Under the pieces are notes generated by a model. That model had not been told where the DNA came from. It did not search any database and was given only the letters and a program-made list of their open reading frames with translations. From assembly GCA_903907995.1 (NCBI GenBank), contig CAIVQH010000057.1, positions 18,911-82,910 of the forward strand: DNA of 64,000 bases, read 5' to 3'. The first letter of the stretch is position 1. The number at the start of each line of letters is the position of its first letter. A program made the position numbers and the translations under genes. Positions 18,423 through 27,746 of the stretch are shown one piece after another. Source of the DNA: an uncultured Verrucomicrobiota bacterium (GTDB lineage Bacteria; Verrucomicrobiota; Verrucomicrobiia; Limisphaerales; UBA9464).

Positions 18423-18604
18423 CCGGCACCCCTCCGGGGTGCAAGACCAGAAGGGGGCATGGCCACCCCGGGCGTTGCCCAGGGCTAAGTTCCGTTGGCC
18501 CTCCGGGCCGGAAAAAATCCGCGCCGGAGGCGCACCGGAACTTAGACGGGGGCAACGCCCCCGGAACCGGACCGTCGCATTCTCGCACCCCGGAGGGGTG
18601 CCGG
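18423..18604. repeat. 182-bp inverted repeat with perfect 20-bp ends
   Basis: The outer arms 18423-18442 and 18585-18604 are exact inverted copies (20 of 20). Inside, about 18470-18495 and 18535-18560 are imperfect inverted copies sharing TAAGTTCCG and GGGCGTTGCCC. The whole element can fold as one long cruciform. It sits in the 625-bp gap between the DUF58 and BatA-like genes and has no coding content that I can support. Confidence 0.9.
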
Positions 18605-18700
18605 AAGGCGCACCCGGTTCACGGAAAGGGACAATCATCGCCCGTCTCTTTGCGAAGGACCGATCTGGAGGCCAGAAGCAACTCGGCGCAGGCGCTGAGC

Positions 18701-18836
18701 GCGCGAGCGCTTTGGAGTGCGCCGGTGCTACGGCGCTTTGCACGGACGGACCTGTGCTTGCCGGTGAACACTCCGGTTCCATTCGTTGCCACCGACCAAA
18801 GCGGCGCAGCAGCGCCGCACTCCAAAACGCTCGCGC
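18701..18836. repeat. 136-bp inverted repeat
   Basis: Arms at 18701-18740 and 18797-18836 match as inverted copies at about 35 of 40 positions. They include GCGCGAGCG, TTTGGAGTGCG and CGCTTTG blocks. It lies next to the 182-bp inverted repeat and ends 45 bp before the BatA-like ATG. Confidence 0.85.
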
Positions 18837-18881
18837 TTTGGCTGTGCCCACTTCGCCTCGACGCTATCCCGCCACCACCGC

Positions 18882-20987
18882 ATGAGCTTCCTCGCGCCAT
18901 TGTTCCTGTTGGGTGGGCTGGCCGTGGCGCTGCCGGTCGTGTTCCACCTGATCCGGCGCACGACTCGCGAGCAGACGCTCTTCAGTTCGCTGATGTTCCT
19001 GCAGCCATCGCCGCCGCGCCTCACCCGCAAGAGCCGGCTCGAACATCTGCTGCTGCTCCTGCTCCGCTGCCTCGCGCTCGCCCTGCTGGCCTTTGGTTTT
19101 GCGCGCCCCTTCCTCAAGCAGACCGCCGCGAACGACCACGACGCCGCCGCCGCGAAGCGCATTGTCGTGCTGCTGGACAGCAGTGCGAGCATGCGGCGCG
19201 AGGGGCTGTGGGCGGCCGCGCGTCAGCAGGCCGAAGCGGTGTTGCGCAGGGTTACCCCGGCGGATCAGGTCGCCGTGTTCACCTTCGACCGGCAGGTCAC
19301 GCCGCTGGTCAACTTCGACCAGTGGAAGGCCATGCCCGCCGGTGATCGCGTGGGCCAGGCCCTGAACCGCATCGGGGAAGCTTCGCCCGGTTGGTCCGCC
19401 ACCCTGCTCGGCAACGCGCTCGTCCGGGCGGCGGAGGAATTGGCCGATGACGACACGACGAAAGCAGGCGGCCCGCGCCAGATCGTGCTCATCAGCGACA
19501 TCCAGGAAGGCAGCCGGCTGGATCAGTTGCAGGCCTATGAATGGCCCAAGGGCATCCAGGTGCTCGTGGAACCGGTCAAGGCCCGTGCGGCCAGCAACGC
19601 CTCGGTGCAGCTCGTCACCGAGTCCGCCGATGCCGACCGCAACGCCGATCCGGTGGTGCGGGTCCGCGTGAGCAATGCCGCCGATGCGAAGCGTGAGAAG
19701 TTCCAGGTCGGCTGGACCCGGCGTGAAGCGCCAGGCTTTGTCGGCGCGGCGGTGGATGTGTATGTGCCGCCGGGCCAGAGCCGCGTCGTGCCCGTGCCGG
19801 TACCGACCAATGCGCCCGGCCTGAACCAGATCATCCTGCGCGGCGACGATGAGCCGTTCGACAACTCCGTCTTCGTGCTTCCGCCCGAAGCCGCTCACAT
19901 CAATGTACTTTATCTCGGCGCAGAGGCGGCGGAGGACACGCATCAGCCGCTGTTTTTCCTGCGGCGCGCGCTGCCCGAAACTCGCCGGCAGGCGATTCAG
20001 GTGATGGCACGGCCGCCCGCTGCGGCGTTGGCCGCCAGCGAAGCCGAGGCAGCGGCCCTGTTTGTCGTTACCGACGCGCTACCTGACGACCGGGCCGCCC
20101 TGCTGCGAGAACAGATGCTTGCCGGCAAGATCGTGATTTTCGCGCCGAAAAGCGCCGCGTCCGCACCAACCCTGGCCCGGTTGCTGGGCCGGGAATCGGT
20201 CGCGATGGAAGAGGCTAAGCCCGACAAGTATGCGATGCTGGCGGACATTGATTTCCGGCACCCGCTCTTTGCGCCGTTTGCCGATCCGCGCTTCAGCGAC
20301 TTCACCAAGATTCATTTTTGGAAATACCGCAAAGTCGATGCCGCCGGCATTCCCGACGGCCGGGTGGTCGCCAAGTTCGATTCGGGAGCGCCGGCCCTGC
20401 TGGATGCTCCCGTCGGCAAGGGCCGCCTGCTGGTGCTCACCTCCGGCTGGCAGCCCGAGGACAGCCAGCTCGCCCTGTCGTCCAAGTTCGTGCCGCTGCT
20501 CTATTCGCTGCTTGAGCTTACCGGCGGCCTGACCACGGCTCCGTCGCAATATCTGGTCGGTGATTCGGTGGCGCTGACCGGTCTGTCGGGCAATGCAACG
20601 ACATTGCGTATTCCTGATGGCACGACGGTACCGCTCGCCGTCGGTTCGACCAATTTTTCGCAAACCCTTCAGCCGGGCATTTACACCATCACCTCCGCGC
20701 CCGTACCCAAACAGTTCGCCGTGAATCTGGACCCGGCCGAAACGCGCACGATGCCTCTCTCGGTGGATGAGCTGGAGCACCGGGGCGCACCGGTGACGGC
20801 GACCGTGCTGGTGGACACCGCCACGGACGCTAAGCACCAAGCCATCCTGCAAAGTTCCGAGGCGGAGAGCCGGCAGAAGCTTTGGCGCTGGCTCATCGCC
20901 GCTGCGCTGGCGGTGCTGCTGGGCGAATCCGCACTGGCGGGATGGACGGCACGCAGGTCTATTGCTCTGGAAGGAACACCCGCATGA
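18882..20987 (+). CDS. BatA-like VWA domain membrane protein
   Basis: 701 residues. The N-terminal BatA domain has two helices (about 4-24 and 59-78) separated by a short FSSLMFLQPSPPRLTRKS loop. A von Willebrand A domain carries the MIDAS motif DSSAS (99-103) and LISDIQEG (about 203-210), a long beta-rich extracytoplasmic region follows, and there is a C-terminal helix near residue 665. Such proteins are anchored in the inner membrane and work with MoxR and DUF58 proteins in envelope stress tolerance. The ATG at 18882 begins the canonical MSFLAPLFLLGG. Its stop overlaps the next gene's start (ATGA). Confidence 0.93.
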   Translation: MSFLAPLFLLGGLAVALPVVFHLIRRTTREQTLFSSLMFLQPSPPRLTRKSRLEHLLLLLLRCLALALLAFGFARPFLKQTAANDHDAAAAKRIVVLLDSSASMRREGLWAAARQQAEAVLRRVTPADQVAVFTFDRQVTPLVNFDQWKAMPAGDRVGQALNRIGEASPGWSATLLGNALVRAAEELADDDTTKAGGPRQIVLISDIQEGSRLDQLQAYEWPKGIQVLVEPVKARAASNASVQLVTESADADRNADPVVRVRVSNAADAKREKFQVGWTRREAPGFVGAAVDVYVPPGQSRVVPVPVPTNAPGLNQIILRGDDEPFDNSVFVLPPEAAHINVLYLGAEAAEDTHQPLFFLRRALPETRRQAIQVMARPPAAALAASEAEAAALFVVTDALPDDRAALLREQMLAGKIVIFAPKSAASAPTLARLLGRESVAMEEAKPDKYAMLADIDFRHPLFAPFADPRFSDFTKIHFWKYRKVDAAGIPDGRVVAKFDSGAPALLDAPVGKGRLLVLTSGWQPEDSQLALSSKFVPLLYSLLELTGGLTTAPSQYLVGDSVALTGLSGNATTLRIPDGTTVPLAVGSTNFSQTLQPGIYTITSAPVPKQFAVNLDPAETRTMPLSVDELEHRGAPVTATVLVDTATDAKHQAILQSSEAESRQKLWRWLIAAALAVLLGESALAGWTARRSIALEGTPA

Positions 20988-23900
20988 CCAACAGCCTTCT
21001 TAAAGCCCGGCTCGGGCCGGTGGTACGCCGCCAGCGCCGTCTCCAACTGCTGGTCCGCCTGGCCGCATGCTGGGGTGCCGCCGCCCTGGCCGGACTAGCA
21101 CTGCTGCTTTTGCAGCGGCTGGGCGGCTTTGGCTCACCACTGGTTTTCCCGGTTCTGGCGTTGGCGGGGCTGGTGGCTTCGCTGCTGGTCGCCATCCGGC
21201 ATTGGCGCACGCCGCCAGATTTGCGGGCCGTGGCGCGGAGCATCGAGCGGAGCCATCCGGAACTGCACGGGCTGCTCCTGACCGTGGTGCAACAGGAGCC
21301 GGATGCCGCCGGACAATTTAACTTTCTTCAGCAGCGCGTGTTGCAAGAGGCGGTCGAGCACAGTCTCGGCCATCGCTGGACGCGGGCCGTTTCTGGCTGG
21401 CAGCTCGGCGGTGCGCATCTGCTGCATCTGGCTTTGCTCGTGGCTTTCGTGGCTGTGCTGGCCGGCTTGCGCGTGCCGCACAATGCGAAAGCGCCGTCGC
21501 GATTGAAACTGGCCTTCACCGGCATTGAGGTGACGCCTGGCGAAGTGAGCATCGAGAAGGGGAGCAGTCTGGTAGTGCTGGCGCGCTTCGGCACGCCGCC
21601 GAAGGAGGCCGAACTGGTCATCACGGAAACCCCGGGAACCGCGCGGCGGATGCCGCTGACGCGCAGTCTCGCGGATCCCGTGTTCGGCGGCAGCGTGCCG
21701 GATGTCAGCAGCAACTTCCTGTATCACGTCGAATACGGTAGCGAGCGCACGCGCGATTTTGCGGTGAAGGTTTTCGAATACCCGAGGCTGGAGCGCGCCG
21801 ATGTCGATCTCACGTATCCCGCCTACACCGGCCTGCCGGTAAAACACATCGAGGACACCCGCCGCGTCAGCGCTGTCGAAGGCACGCACCTCGACCTGGC
21901 GTTGCAGCTCAACCATCCGGTCGTCTCCGCGGTCCTGATGCCGCGCGGCACCAGCGCAGAGCCGGTTCCGCTGCTGTTCAGCACCAACCAGCCGTCGGCT
22001 TCGCTGACCAATTTCGCGCTCACCGCCAGCGCCACTTATGATCTGCGGCTGGTGGATGGCGAGGGCCGCACGAACAAGCTGCTCACGCAGTTTGTCTTCG
22101 ACGCCCTGCCCAACCGCACGCCGGAACTGAAGCTGGCTTCACCACGCGGCGACCAGCGTCCGTCCGCTCTGGAGGAGATTTCGTTCACGGGCACGGTCTG
22201 GGATGACTTTGGCATTCCGGCCTACGGGATCGCCTTCACGCAGGTGGGGCAGGAGACCAAGTTTGTCGAACTGGGCCACGATGTTACCGGGAAGGAACGG
22301 CGCTCCTTCCAGCACCTGCTCAAGCTGGAGGATCTCGGGGCGCAGCCGGATCAGGTCATCGCGTGGTTTGTCTGGGCGGACGATATCGGTCCGGATGGGC
22401 AGGTGCGCCGGACCACGGGCGACCTGTACTTCGGGGAAGTACGGCCCTTTGATGAAGTTTTCCGCGAAGCCGAAGGCGGCGGCAACCAGGAGGGCGGCGG
22501 CGGCCAGGATGGCCAGCGCAACCCGACCACCAAGCTTGCGGAGCTGCAAAAGCAGATCATCAACGCCACGTGGCGGCTGCAACGCGACCACAGCTCGAAA
22601 GCCGGCAAGAAGGAGCCGCAGGCCAAACCGGCACCGGCCGTCAAGGGCAGCGCTGCGAGCGAGGCGACCGACGCACAATCTCCTATCGCTGCCAGCCACA
22701 GGTTGCTGCCCGTGAGCGCCCAGTTCATGGGCCAGAGTGCCGGTTCATCCGCCGGCGATTCTGCCACCCCGAATCCGGCCCGCGCCCGGCGTCGGACCGG
22801 TGCGTCCGGCCAGCCGAACAAGTCGGCCGCGCCCGGTCGCTACGAAGACGATCTTGCCGTCATCCGCGAATCGGCGGAGCAGGCCATCGAGCAGGCCAAG
22901 GGAACGATGGAAGGCCAGCAGGCACCCCGTGCCAAGACGCTCTGGTCCGCCGCCATCGCGCAGATGGAGCGGTCGCTGGAAGAGCTCGACAAGGCCAAGG
23001 GCTCGCCCGCCGCGCTGTCCGATGCGCTGGTGGCCGAGGAGGCCGCCTACCAGGCGCTGCTGAAGCTGCAGGCCCGCGAAACTTCCGTGACCCGTGCCCG
23101 TAATCGGAGCCAGGGACAGGGACAGAATGATCAGCGCAACCAGCGACAGATCGACGAGCTGGAGCTGACCCAGTCGGAGAACCATTACGAAACCCAGCGG
23201 CAGGCGCAGGCGCCCCAGAACCAGGAACGCCGCGAGCAGTTGCAGGTGATGAACCGCCTGCAGGAGCTGGCCCGCCGCCAGCAGGACGTGAACGAGCGGC
23301 TCAAGGAGCTGCAGACCGCCTTGCAGGAGGCGAAGTCGGAGAAGGAACGCGGCGAAATCCGCCGGCAGCTGAAGCGCCTGCAGGAAGAGCAGAAGCAGCA
23401 GCTCGCGGATGTGGACGAGCTGCAGCAGCGGATGAACCGGCCCGAGAACCAGTCCCGCATGGACGAGCAGCGCAAGCAGCTCGACCAGACCCGCGACGAG
23501 CTGCAGCAGGCGGCCGAAGCCACGGGCGACGGACAGGTTTCGCAGGCGCTGGCAGCCGGTACGCGGGCGCAGCGGCAGCTGCAGGACATGCGCGACAACC
23601 TGCGCAAACAGAATTCCAGCGAGTTTGCCGAGGACATGCGCGACATGCGCGCCGAGGCCCGCGAACTGGCGCGCCAGCAGGAGGAGCTGGAGAAAAAACT
23701 GGCCGCACCCGACGATTCCAAGCGCAAGACGCTCAGCGATCCCGATGCGGGCGGACACAAGGACGTGCTCGATCAGCTGGCCAAGCAGAAGGAGCGCATG
23801 ACGAACCTGGTCGCCCGCGCGACGCAGATGTCACAGCAGGCCGAAAGCTCCGAGCCGCTGCTGTCGCGCCAGCTTTACGACACCGTCCGCAAGTTCAGCC

Positions 23901-25126
23901 AGGACGATGCGAACAGCGTGAAACAGCTTCAGGAAGAGCTCATCCGCAAAAACATGATGACGCGGAGCATGTATGACCGGCTCCAGGAAATGTCGTCCTC
24001 ATCGGACGGCGCGAAGTCACTGGAACTCACCGCTGAGATGCTGCGGCAGGGCCAGGAGGGGGCGGCTGGCGCGGCCGAGCGGCGCGCGCGCGCGAGCATT
24101 GATACGCTGAAGCAGGGCGTGGAACGCGCCGCGGAGAAAGTGCTCGGTGACGACACGGAAGCGTTGCGGCTTGCCCAGCAGGAGCTGGAGTCGCTCACCC
24201 AACAGTTGGAACGCGAGCTGGCCAAGGCGACGGGCGGGGCGATGGGTTCCACCAATGCCACCGCACAGGCGCAGGGGCAGGGTGGCCAGCGTCAGCCGGG
24301 AGGTAATCCGGGCGAACAATCGGGAGCCGACGGGGAACGACCCCAGCTCGCCGGCGGCGGACAACCCGGTACGACCCCACAACCGTCACCCGAAGGGCAG
24401 GGGCCGGGGCAAGGCCGCCAGCCGGGGCAATCCCAATCGGCCAACGCGCCGAATGGTCAGGGCCAGAAAGCCGGCGAAAGCCAGCAGCCGGGGCAGGGCC
24501 AGCAACCCGGAAAAGGACAGGGTCAGGGGCAAGGCCAAGGGGAGGGGCAGCAGGCGCAGTCCTCGTCGCCTTCGCAACCGGCGGGTCAGAGTGGTCAAGG
24601 GCAGGGCGGTGGAGGTGGACAGCAACCCGGTTCGCCGCAACGTCAGCAGGCGAATCAGGGACAGCGCGGTCAGCGTGGCCAGAATGCGGGCGAAAGTCAG
24701 GGCGGTCAGGGGGGGCTTGATCTGGAGCGTATCATGTCCGGCCAGCGGGCTGGAAACGGCGGCGGCGGTGGTGGCGGTGATGCCGCCGGCCCCATCACCG
24801 GCGAAGATTTTGCCACCTGGGCCGACCGCCTGCGTGATGTGGAGGAGATGGTGGATGCGCCCGATCTGCGCAGCAGCGTGGCCAACGCGCGGGAACAGGC
24901 GCGCCTGATGCGCCTCGAATTCCGACGCGATCTCAAGAAGCCCGACTGGGCCAACGTGCAGCTCAAGGTCGTGAAACCGCTGGTCGAGGTGCGCAGCCGC
25001 ATCCGCGAGGAACTGGCCCGGCGCACGACCGAGGATTCCCTGGTGCCCATCGACCGCGACCCGGTGCCGAACCGCTACTCGGAGCTGGTGCGCCGCTACT
25101 ACGAGGATCTGGGGAAGGACAAATGA
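20984..25126 (+). CDS. Giant DUF4175-like membrane protein with coiled coil and Gln/Gly-rich region
   Basis: 1380 residues. The N-terminal part has two adjacent helices (24-44, 52-72) and a third near 135-155. Residues about 160-510 form a beta-rich, Ig-like extracytoplasmic section, 620-1085 is a long Gln/Glu/Arg coiled coil, and 1086-1270 is low-complexity Q/G/P. A conserved C-terminal block with EDFATWADRLRDVEEMVDAP ends the protein. The plan resembles DUF4175 proteins found beside MoxR/VWA genes. It probably acts as a structural or load-bearing envelope component. The start overlaps the BatA-like stop by 4 bp. Confidence 0.85.
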   Translation: MTNSLLKARLGPVVRRQRRLQLLVRLAACWGAAALAGLALLLLQRLGGFGSPLVFPVLALAGLVASLLVAIRHWRTPPDLRAVARSIERSHPELHGLLLTVVQQEPDAAGQFNFLQQRVLQEAVEHSLGHRWTRAVSGWQLGGAHLLHLALLVAFVAVLAGLRVPHNAKAPSRLKLAFTGIEVTPGEVSIEKGSSLVVLARFGTPPKEAELVITETPGTARRMPLTRSLADPVFGGSVPDVSSNFLYHVEYGSERTRDFAVKVFEYPRLERADVDLTYPAYTGLPVKHIEDTRRVSAVEGTHLDLALQLNHPVVSAVLMPRGTSAEPVPLLFSTNQPSASLTNFALTASATYDLRLVDGEGRTNKLLTQFVFDALPNRTPELKLASPRGDQRPSALEEISFTGTVWDDFGIPAYGIAFTQVGQETKFVELGHDVTGKERRSFQHLLKLEDLGAQPDQVIAWFVWADDIGPDGQVRRTTGDLYFGEVRPFDEVFREAEGGGNQEGGGGQDGQRNPTTKLAELQKQIINATWRLQRDHSSKAGKKEPQAKPAPAVKGSAASEATDAQSPIAASHRLLPVSAQFMGQSAGSSAGDSATPNPARARRRTGASGQPNKSAAPGRYEDDLAVIRESAEQAIEQAKGTMEGQQAPRAKTLWSAAIAQMERSLEELDKAKGSPAALSDALVAEEAAYQALLKLQARETSVTRARNRSQGQGQNDQRNQRQIDELELTQSENHYETQRQAQAPQNQERREQLQVMNRLQELARRQQDVNERLKELQTALQEAKSEKERGEIRRQLKRLQEEQKQQLADVDELQQRMNRPENQSRMDEQRKQLDQTRDELQQAAEATGDGQVSQALAAGTRAQRQLQDMRDNLRKQNSSEFAEDMRDMRAEARELARQQEELEKKLAAPDDSKRKTLSDPDAGGHKDVLDQLAKQKERMTNLVARATQMSQQAESSEPLLSRQLYDTVRKFSQDDANSVKQLQEELIRKNMMTRSMYDRLQEMSSSSDGAKSLELTAEMLRQGQEGAAGAAERRARASIDTLKQGVERAAEKVLGDDTEALRLAQQELESLTQQLERELAKATGGAMGSTNATAQAQGQGGQRQPGGNPGEQSGADGERPQLAGGGQPGTTPQPSPEGQGPGQGRQPGQSQSANAPNGQGQKAGESQQPGQGQQPGKGQGQGQGQGEGQQAQSSSPSQPAGQSGQGQGGGGGQQPGSPQRQQANQGQRGQRGQNAGESQGGQGGLDLERIMSGQRAGNGGGGGGGDAAGPITGEDFATWADRLRDVEEMVDAPDLRSSVANAREQARLMRLEFRRDLKKPDWANVQLKVVKPLVEVRSRIREELARRTTEDSLVPIDRDPVPNRYSELVRRYYEDLGKDK

Positions 25127-25146
25127 CCGCGCCCATCGCCCAATCC

Positions 25147-25192
25147 GTAGCGCAGAGTTCCACTCTGCTGTGTGGCAGGTATTCAACCTGCG
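25147..25192. repeat. GTAGCGCAG-type double hairpin
   Basis: Two small hairpins in tandem: GCAGAGTTCCACTCTGC, then GCAGGTATTCAACCTGC. The same arrangement, with the leading GTAGC, opens the larger element at 37281-37415, so these are two copies of one family. Confidence 0.8.
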
Positions 25193-25251
25193 CGGCGCAC
25201 ATCTGCGTTGAGATGAAGGGCAACGCCGTTGGCGTCCGTTCCTACGGGGCG

Positions 25252-25286
25252 TTCCCCCTCACCCCGGCCCTCTCCCTCCAGGAGAG
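25252..25286. repeat. 35-bp dispersed repeat, copy 2
   Basis: It matches 18306-18340 at 32 of 35 positions. It lies in the gap before the VWA/GATase-like gene. Confidence 0.8.
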
Positions 25287-25361
25287 GGGGAATTGTCGCC
25301 CGCCTTATGGCGAGGGTATGCGCAACCTTTCATCCCGAATTCAATGGATGCCGGAGTGAGC

Positions 25362-27746
25362 ATGGGAATGTTTTTTGCCTCGCTCACGCTTTCCGGGTCG
25401 AACTGGCTGCTGCCGGCGGCCGGCCTGCTGGTGGCCGCGCTGGTCATCCTCGTGTGGAGCTATCGTGTGGCCGTGACCGGGCCACTGCGCTGGGTCTGCC
25501 TGGGATTGAAGCTCCTCGGCGTTGCGGCGCTGGCGTTCTGCCTGCTGGAACCGCTCTGGACCGGACAGCGCGCGCGACCGGGGGCGAACCTGTTCGCCGT
25601 CGTGGCGGACAACAGCCAGGGCATGCAGATCCGCGATGCGGGTGCGGCGCAGAGCCGCAGTGAAGGCCTGCGTGAACTGCTCGATCCGGGCCGGGCGACC
25701 TGGCCGAGCCAGCTCGCCGGCGACTTCGAGGTGCGCCGCTACCTGTTCGACACCCGGCTCCAGAACGTCCGCGACTTTGCCGAACTGAATTTCGACGGCC
25801 GGGCCTCGGCCATCGGCTCCGCTATGCGCACGCTGGCGGAGCGCTACAAGGGGCGTCCGCTCGCCGGCGTGCTGCTGTTCACCGACGGAAACGCCACCGA
25901 CATCCATGGCGCCTTGCCGGATCTCACGGGTCTGCCGCCGGTCTATCCGGTGGTCATCGGCAAGCGCGACGCGGTGAAAGATGTTTCGCTCCAGCAGGTC
26001 GCGGTGAGCCAGACGGTGTTCGAAGATGCGCCAGTCTCGGTGCAGGCCGAGGTTGCGACGGCGGGTTTCGCCGGCGAAAAGGTCGTGGCTCAGTTGCGCG
26101 ACCGGGCCGGCAAAACCGTCAATGAACAGGCCGTGCGTGGCCGGGCCGATGGCGGTGCCGCCGCGCTGCGGTTCCAGGTGAAACCGGAGAAGCCGGGCGT
26201 GTCCTTCTACCAGTTGCGCGTCGGCCTCGAGGGCGAAATTGCGCGTAATGCGACTGCGACGAACACCGCCGAGGCGACTCTGGCGAACAACTCGCGAGTA
26301 ATCGTCGCGGATCGCGGACAGGGCCCCTTCCGCATCCTGTACGTCGCGGGGCGGCCCAACTGGGAGTTCAAGTTCCTCAACCGCGCGATTGCGGATGACG
26401 ACCAGCTCCAGCTCGTCGGGCTCATCCGCATCGCGAAGCGCGAGCCGAAGTTTGAGTTCCGCGGCCGCGCCGGCGAGACCGGCAACCCGCTGTTCCGTGG
26501 CTTTGGCGACCAGACCCGCGAGGCGGCGGAGCGGTACGACCAGCCTGTGCTCACGCGCTTGAACACGCGCGACGAGGTGGAGCTTCGCAGCGGCTTCCCA
26601 CGCACGGCGGAGGAGCTGTACGGCTACCAGGCGGTCATCGTGGATGATCTCGAGGCGGAGTTCTTTTCGCCCGAGCAGGCGCTGCTGCTGCAGAAGTTCG
26701 TGTCCGAACGCGGCGGCGGATTTCTGATGCTGGGCGGCATGGAGTCGTTCCAGCAGGGGCAGTATCAGCGCACGCCCATTGGCGACATGCTGCCGGTCTA
26801 TCTCGACCGTCCCGATGAAGCCGCGCCGGCGGGGCCGTTGAAGTTCAATCTCGCCCGCGAAGGCTGGCTCCAGTCGTGGGCGCGCGTCCGCGACAACGAG
26901 GCCGACGAGCGGACGCGCCTCCACGAGATGCCCAAGTTCGAGGTGATGAACCGCGTGCGTGAGGCGAAGCCCGGCGCCAGCGTCATTGCGACGGCGGCGG
27001 ATGAATCCGGCAAGGAGCACCCGGCGCTCGTGGTGCAGCGCTTCGGGCGCGGGCGGACGGCGGCCCTGACCGTGGGCGACGTGTGGCGCTGGGGCATGAA
27101 AGATGAGGCCGCCCACGCCGACATGGATAAGTCATGGCGGCAGCTGCTGCGTTGGCTCATCGCGGATGTGCCGAACCGCGTGGACCTCACCACCGAGCCG
27201 CAGCCCGATGACCCGAACGGTGCGGTCCGCCTGCAGGTACGCGTGCGGGACGCGAAATTCCAGCCGCTCGACAATGCCTCGGTCAGTGTCGCGGTGGAAC
27301 CGGTACTTTTCGACATCGCACCCGGAGCGGCTGCCACCGGCATCTTGCGGCTGCCGGCCGAGCCTTCGCTGAATGAGCCGGGACTGTACGAGGCGACTTA
27401 CGTGCCACGGCTGACCGGCGGCTTCAAGGCCACGGCGAGTGTGACGAATTCCACCGGTGGCGAAGTTGGCCGGGCGGAGGCCGGCTGGAGCTCGGACCTC
27501 GCGGCGGAAGAATTTCGTTCATTGGTGCCCAACGAGGCGTTGCTGGAAAGCATCGCGCGGAAAACGGGCGGCGAAGTCATCGCGGCGGGCCGGCTGGATG
27601 AGTTTGTGCGCAGCCTGCCGACGCGCCACGCACCGGTGATGGAAGCCTGGTCGTATCCCCTCTGGCATACGCCCGCGATGTTTGCGCTGGCGCTGGCGTG
27701 CCTGCTCGCGGAATGGGGCCTGCGCCGCTGGAAAGGGATGCCATGA
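25362..27746 (+). CDS. VWA and glutamine-amidotransferase-like membrane protein
   Basis: 794 residues. Two or three N-terminal helices (about 10-65) precede a VWA domain with degenerate MIDAS DNSQG (83-87) and LLFTDGN (Asp175). A beta-sandwich section follows, then a GATase1-like domain (about 322-480) starting FRILYVAGRPNWEFKF, with no catalytic Cys evident at the expected nucleophile elbow (GGGFLMLGG). A final C-terminal helix lies near residue 775. The ATG at 25362 has GGAG six bases upstream; an in-frame ATG at 25344 lacks one. It overlaps the next gene by 4 bp. Confidence 0.9.
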   Translation: MGMFFASLTLSGSNWLLPAAGLLVAALVILVWSYRVAVTGPLRWVCLGLKLLGVAALAFCLLEPLWTGQRARPGANLFAVVADNSQGMQIRDAGAAQSRSEGLRELLDPGRATWPSQLAGDFEVRRYLFDTRLQNVRDFAELNFDGRASAIGSAMRTLAERYKGRPLAGVLLFTDGNATDIHGALPDLTGLPPVYPVVIGKRDAVKDVSLQQVAVSQTVFEDAPVSVQAEVATAGFAGEKVVAQLRDRAGKTVNEQAVRGRADGGAAALRFQVKPEKPGVSFYQLRVGLEGEIARNATATNTAEATLANNSRVIVADRGQGPFRILYVAGRPNWEFKFLNRAIADDDQLQLVGLIRIAKREPKFEFRGRAGETGNPLFRGFGDQTREAAERYDQPVLTRLNTRDEVELRSGFPRTAEELYGYQAVIVDDLEAEFFSPEQALLLQKFVSERGGGFLMLGGMESFQQGQYQRTPIGDMLPVYLDRPDEAAPAGPLKFNLAREGWLQSWARVRDNEADERTRLHEMPKFEVMNRVREAKPGASVIATAADESGKEHPALVVQRFGRGRTAALTVGDVWRWGMKDEAAHADMDKSWRQLLRWLIADVPNRVDLTTEPQPDDPNGAVRLQVRVRDAKFQPLDNASVSVAVEPVLFDIAPGAAATGILRLPAEPSLNEPGLYEATYVPRLTGGFKATASVTNSTGGEVGRAEAGWSSDLAAEEFRSLVPNEALLESIARKTGGEVIAAGRLDEFVRSLPTRHAPVMEAWSYPLWHTPAMFALALACLLAEWGLRRWKGMP

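Noticed and set aside
18259..18885. ORFs across the 625-bp gap between DUF58 and BatA-like genes.
   Set aside because: They translate inverted repeats, lack domain signatures and are biased by repeat composition.
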